Below are positions 59,641-64,000 of a stretch of DNA of 64,000 nt, one piece after another. Origin of the DNA: Gnetum montanum (lineage: Eukaryota > Streptophyta > Gnetopsida > Gnetales > Gnetaceae). Numbering within the stretch: the stretch's first letter is position 1; each line of letters opens with the position of its first letter. The notes beneath the pieces were generated by a model that saw only the letters and a program-made list of their open reading frames with translations, was not told the origin of the DNA and searched no databases. The DNA is taken from contig MNCI01016492.1 of assembly GCA_015680685.1 (NCBI GenBank), positions 585,258-649,257 of the forward strand, given 5' to 3'. A program made the position numbers and the translations under genes.

Positions 59641-61775
59641 TGAGCATAAGCCAACAAATACAACAAATACTTCATTGGATGGACAACCATGCTCCATATT
59701 TTGGATCTCCTCCTTCCAACTTAGTTGTGAGGGAGATGGCCATCCATGTTAACCATATAAGCAACTCAATTTTTTAAATTTTTTTTTGTTTTACATATTT
59801 CTTATTTTACATCTTCTTGTTTTCTAATTTTTGTTTTACACCATCATTAGTATATTTGCTATTTCTTGAATATTTTACACTTTCTTTTATTTTATTTGGT
59901 ATGATTTTTTAACTTTTTGTTAATAAGTGCTAGGTATAATGGTAATGGGTTGATTAATGGTGGTATATACTAATTTTATAGTTTTATTTTTGGTGTCTAG
60001 TTTTGGCTTTGAATTATGTTACGAATAATTAGGACATGGTTTCTCTTTCATGTAATAGGCAGTGAGTCCTCAACATCCATCCATCCACAAACTCTATGGT
60101 TTTCCTTGTTCTATAAATGTGTAACCTATTTTTCATTAATAAAACTTTAATGAATTTGTAACTTTGGCAATTTCTAGAATTATAAAAGATTCAAAGGTTT
60201 GAACAGGGTGTGGCTTCAAAGGGATTTAGTATTCTTTGTGCCTTTCTGTTTTCCTAGGTGCAAGGGTGTTTTCATGGATTTCTTATCATTTTGTGTCAAC
60301 CAATAAAAGAAAGTTGAATAAGTATTTGCATGGTGTGGTTCTCATAAAAAAAACAAAAAAACTATGAAAATTCAAAGCACATCCTATAGATAAAATAAAT
60401 GCATGTGTCTTTACATGGTGTTGTTCTCATCAGAAAAAGAAAAGAAGAAGAAGATGAGAATTCAAAGCATATCTCTTAGACAAAATAAATGCATGTGGAT
60501 TTGCATGGTATGGTTTCCATTTCAAAAAAGAAGAAAAAAAATAATGAGAATTTAAAGCACATCCCTTAGATACAATAATGGGCTACAAGAACTAGTTATG
60601 GGACCAATCCCCTCTAACTAAGGCCCTTTCTCATTTTCTACTTCTATTTTCTTCTCTAATAAGGAATGGTGATTGTTTTGTGGGAGCAATCTTATGTCTT
60701 AAGGGATGGATTGGTCTTACAATGATGATGCGAAGTCACTGAACATGGTTGGTTTTGGTCTAGACTAAAGATGGCTCATATCAAGTCAATTAACCACAAA
60801 ATCCACAAGGGACTTCATGTGACCTTAATTAGGAACTCCATTCCACTCTCTCTCTCTTATCCATCTATGCTTTTCATTTCTCACCTCACTGCTAGTTTCA
60901 TGTTTTGGTTTAATGTTCTAGTTTGATGTGTAGAAATTCTTAGTTAGTTTCTTCTAGGTTTTCATACTTAATCTTCTGTAACCATTAATCTTCCATGGAG
61001 CTTACGGACTCTTTGGTTTGAATTTATGCAAGGGCATAAAAGGCTTGTGCCTACTTTGGGAAGGACCTACTTGCATATCTTTTGGTTGGGTTAGTTAAGC
61101 TCTTTATCCTTAAACACTCTTACAATCAAATTTTTTTTGTTTACCCCATCAATGACATCCAATTGTGCACATCTTCACAATATTTTTTTAGTGAATTTTC
61201 CTTTCTATTGTTGTGAATTCTTACACCATTTTTGAATATTCCCATGTGTTAAAATTTTTTAAATTTAATGGACTACTTATCTATTTGATCCTATTTGTCA
61301 ACCTTTCTACTAACACTACTAAAGAAATCAGCCTACCACAATCACAACTTAGCTAAGTGTAACCACTGATGAGACAAGGTACTTACCAACTCTATGTTAC
61401 ATATTGCATACTAATTCATGATTTTGTTATGATTATAGTGGGATGCATGGACTAGAAGTGGGATTACCTTCACCAAGGATGATGCGATAGTACCACGTAA
61501 TGAGGATCGTTCATGATCATTGAATCTTCTCTCTCATTTTTCTGCTACCAAGAGGTGTTGGATGTTAGTGTTATTCAGGGTGTTCTCTTATCTTATCATG
61601 TACATCTAATGTTGTAAAGATTGTATCTTTATATACTTGGGTAGTCAGAGTCTATTACTCTATTTGAGTCAATTTGTATGTTAGTTAATAATTCCATACC
61701 TACCCAATATTTTGTAAAGAACTTGTTCTTTCTCTTCTTCATTCAAGGACAAGTTTTCATTCAGCCATGGGGGTA
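59641..61775 (+). other. Conserved 3' noncoding block of element C
   Basis: About 2.1 kb without a gene, matching the blocks of A and B. It holds a tandem triplication (60325-60582) not seen in the other two copies. A 'cagccatgggggta' polypurine junction ends it at 61775. Confidence 0.7.
60325..60582 (+). repeat. Three tandem units of about 85 bp in element C
   Basis: Units start at about 60325, 60410 and 60500. Each runs 'tttgcatggtgtggttctcat', an A/G-rich run, 'gagaattcaaagcacatc', 'cttaga.aaaataaatgcatg'. Element A has one unit (about 178-285) and element B one (about 35715-35800, minus). Confidence 0.8.
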
Positions 61776-62415
61776 TGATAAAGTACATTTGTTCATCTAC
61801 TTTAGCATTAGGTATCCAATGTTGGAGCTATGATGTCGGGCATCCGACATTGGGGTCTTCATGTGATATCAGGTATTTGATGTTGGGGGGGGGGGGGGGG
61901 GNNNNNNNNNNNNNNNNNNNNNNNNNNNNNNNNNNNNNNNNNNNNNTGATGTACCTAAGCACAGTAGTGTGATGGGAATAAAACAAACTCTTTTGACAAT
62001 CCTTGCAGCACTAAGAATAAATTAATGTTTATTTTAATGCACTTTACTTTAATGCATTTGAATTAAGCAATTACTTTTCAACAGTTAATGAACATAAGCA
62101 CAACCACTTCAAACATACATATACTAGACCATAAATGAACTAGATCTTAAATTACTATACCTTTCATTCTTCTTGTAGGTGACTAAACTCATAAAACATA
62201 AAATAAGAAAAATCATGTACCTCAATTACACTTAAACCATACTCCTAAGCCTTGCAAGTATAGTTGGGAAGAAAATGAACATTTTGAATGTCCATTTCAC
62301 TTCCTAGAAGATGTAGTATACTAGAGAACTATAAGTCCACAAAATTCGACCAAATTACGTGTAAATGCCTTAGTGATTCATATGGTTGGGTGTAGGGGTA
62401 CCTCACCACTCATCA
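61776..62415 (+). repeat. 3' LTR of element C, with gap
   Basis: Starts TGATAAAGTACATTTG and ends CACCACTCATCA. A G17 run and 45 Ns (61902-61946) interrupt it. The TATA box and about 160 bases seen in the 5' LTR are missing at the gap. Confidence 0.8.
61902..61946. other. Assembly gap (45 N)
   Basis: Forty-five unknown bases directly after a run of 17 G (61885-61901). Confidence 0.99.
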
Positions 62416-62765
62416 CTAAGTATAGATGTCTCAAGGTATACATCTTCAAATCATGTGGGACATCTCAGCAATGACATCTATAATACATATGGGATGTCTT
62501 ACTTATAAATGGGACATCTCACTTATAGATGGGATGTCTCCTTTGTAAGGAAAAAATACAAAGATGCTCGTTTTAAGACCTGGAACCTCCAAACACCTCC
62601 AAACAAGTTCACATAGCCCTTGGAACACCCTAAAGTCATCAAAGTAGCCCTAAAACACTCGCAAACACGTGAAAATACCCTAATATCATCATCAACAAAA
62701 CAACACTGAAAGAAAAATACAACACAAACATTTATGCACAAACATATTGAGGTTTAGACATGGTA
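62416..62765 (-). repeat. Right part of the 3' LTR of element E (U3)
   Basis: It follows the integrase end and a purine-rich 'aagggtggaagtgatgatgag' on the minus strand (about 62782-62802), a plausible polypurine tract. It contains six or seven ATGTCT/ACATCT words at roughly 20-base spacing (62424-62545). The TATA box of the same LTR is at 54733-54740, beyond element C. The open frames at 62523-62928 are not genes. Confidence 0.5.
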
Positions 62766-62799
62766 TGGGTGATGTACTCATCATCACTTCCACCCTTAA

Positions 62800-64000
62800 G
62801 AATTTAAACTTACACTCAATTTGGCTATACACTTGGGATAACATTAAGCCCCCACAAAGATAAATCTTTCTCATGGATCCAAATGGCAATTTTAGACCCT
62901 TCATCATTCTAATGCACCAATTACACATAGATTTTTTCCTCTTATGCTCATGCTTTCCTTTCTTGTAGAAAAATTTCTTTCCTTAGTGGGTTGGATAAGT
63001 TTGAGTCATCAAGGGCATCCTTGGGGATCTCAAGACTATTCCTCAAATTTGAAACATTAATAACATAAGAAATACGAAAATCATTAGGTAAGTCAATCTC
63101 ATAAGCATTTGGATTGATTTTGACCCTAATATGAAATGGACCAATTCTCTTTAACTTAATCTTGTAGAAGTGCACATTCATTTGTCTTTCTTCACTTAAG
63201 TAAATCCAAACATAATCACCAATCTAGAAATTAATTATTCTCTTACCCTCATTGACCTTGGAATACATAATCTTTGTATTTTTATCAAAGTGAGATTGAA
63301 CTTTCTAATGTAATTCTCTAATTTTCTCAACAAAGTTTGAACTCAAATAGGCATAATCTTCAAATTTCCTCAACTCATCAACCATTCTTGGTGAAAATCC
63401 ATAATCTTCCATAAAGGAACTCTTACTAATGCTAGGATGGAAAGCATTACTATATTAGAATTTAGCATGGGCCAACATGTTTTTCCACCTTTGAGGCTAA
63501 TCCTCACATAAACACCTTAAGATCTTCAATAGAGACCTATTCACAAATTCAGTTTGCCATCAATTTGGGGATGGTAGGCTATGGAAAAAGACAACTTGGT
63601 TCCAAGTAATTTCCAAAGTGATTTGCAAAAATGACTGCTAAACTTGGCATTTTTATCACTCACAATATTTAAAGGAATGCCATGTAGCCTCAAAACATGT
63701 TGAAAGAATAAATGTGCAACATGGGAAGCATCACTACTTTTCTTGCATGGAATAAAATGAGCCATCTTGATAATCTGTCTACTATAGCAAGTATAGAATC
63801 ATGAACATATTTTTTCTTAGAAATGCCACAAAAAAAGTCCAAATAAACACTTTCCCAAGAAGCATTTGGGATTGACAAAGGGAGATAATAACCATCTACA
63901 CCTTTTCACCCTTTGAAATTTTGATATATATAACATTCTTTTACAAATTTAACCACATCACTATACATACCTAGCCAAAGTAATTTTTTCTTACCAATTC
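62800..64000 (-). pseudogene. Chromovirus-like integrase pseudogene (element E)
   Basis: Minus-strand integrase running off the right edge. From the edge inward: KFVKECYIYQNFKG (zinc-finger part, second Cys pair damaged), ESVYLDFFCGI (first catalytic Asp), MAHFIPCKKSSDASHVAHLF, LHGIPLNIVSDKNAKFSSHF (second Asp) and SIAYHPQIDGK. A one-base deletion near 63553 then shifts the frame across the catalytic Glu. The C-terminal part has GDYVWIYLSEERQM, HFYKIKLKRIGPFHIRVKIN and AYEIDLPNDFRISYVINVSN, which include the GPF module. The motifs fit the CRM/Reina branch of chromoviruses better than Tekay; this is from pattern memory. Confidence 0.75.

Larger units (their letters stand above)
54846..62415 (+). 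mobile_element. Athila-type element C, internally deleted
   Basis: A plus-strand element of about 7.57 kb (including a gap): 5' LTR 54846-55643, primer site at 55644, gag, protease, integrase C-terminal two thirds, a 2.1-kb noncoding block and 3' LTR 61776-62415. RT, RNase H and the integrase zinc finger are missing. The flanks CCAAG (54841-54845) and CTAAG (62416-62420) form a 5-bp target duplication with one change. The host sequence on both sides is the LTR of element E. The copy could only have moved using enzymes supplied by relatives, if the deletion came before insertion. Confidence 0.85.

Noticed and set aside
1-64000. CRISPR arrays, bacterial operons, riboswitches, rRNA genes or intact tRNA genes.
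   Set aside because: No regular spacer-repeat array, no Shine-Dalgarno-linked gene runs and no rRNA-like segments were seen. tRNA-like pieces are SINE heads without a full cloverleaf.

Overview
The window looks like intergenic DNA from a large, repeat-rich seed-plant nuclear genome. It is AT-rich, most of its length belongs to old, broken LTR retrotransposons of the Ty3/gypsy superfamily nested in one another, and it holds one convincing host gene, an intronless DUF4408/DUF761-type plant gene at 23640-24347 (minus). Species cannot be read from the sequence. The depth of nesting and decay suits a gymnosperm-like or other very large plant genome, but that is an inference.

Left third (1-20.9 kb). 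At 1-2567 lie the 3' noncoding end and 3' LTR of an Athila-type element (A). A plus-strand chromovirus-type element (F) follows, with reverse transcriptase (RT) pieces at about 2.66-2.82 and 18.35-18.5 kb, integrase at 18.6-19.7 kb and a 3' LTR from 19719. It is split by a 15.5-kb Tat-lineage element (T, 2817-18344). T has two LTRs of about 4.8 kb, each filled with an irregular short-repeat array, and a body of gag, protease, an archaeal-type RNase H (aRNH), the RT C-terminus, RNase H and integrase. A 0.3-kb antisense gag scrap and a cluster of three tRNA-derived SINE-like units close this part.

Middle (20.9-33.5 kb). A lower-repeat island carries the host gene. AT-rich DNA follows, with degenerate SINE heads, one SINE with good A and B boxes (29.85-29.99 kb, minus), a non-LTR retrotransposon (LINE) endonuclease pseudogene (30.2-31.4 kb, minus) and a chromovirus-like LTR (31927-32500).

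Right half (33.5-64 kb). Athila-type element B (33563-43584, minus) is structurally complete: both LTRs, primer-binding site, gag, protease, RT/RNase H, integrase, a 2-kb 3' noncoding block and a polypurine tract. It is full of stops, and its integrase has lost the last catalytic Glu. B sits between two related LTRs (31927-32500, 45008-45582). D (about 47.9-54.3 kb, minus) is a far more decayed Athila relative. C (54846-62415, plus) is an Athila-type element that lost RT/RNase H in one internal deletion. It is inserted, with a near-perfect 5-bp target duplication, into the LTR of a chromovirus-like element E (minus) that runs off the right edge. C's 3' LTR contains a 45-N assembly gap after a 17-G run.

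No retroelement has an intact reading frame, so none can act autonomously. The most unusual signal is that several LTRs carry unrelated short-repeat or palindrome cassettes at the same place, between LTR start and TATA box, and the cassette length differs between the two LTRs of one element.
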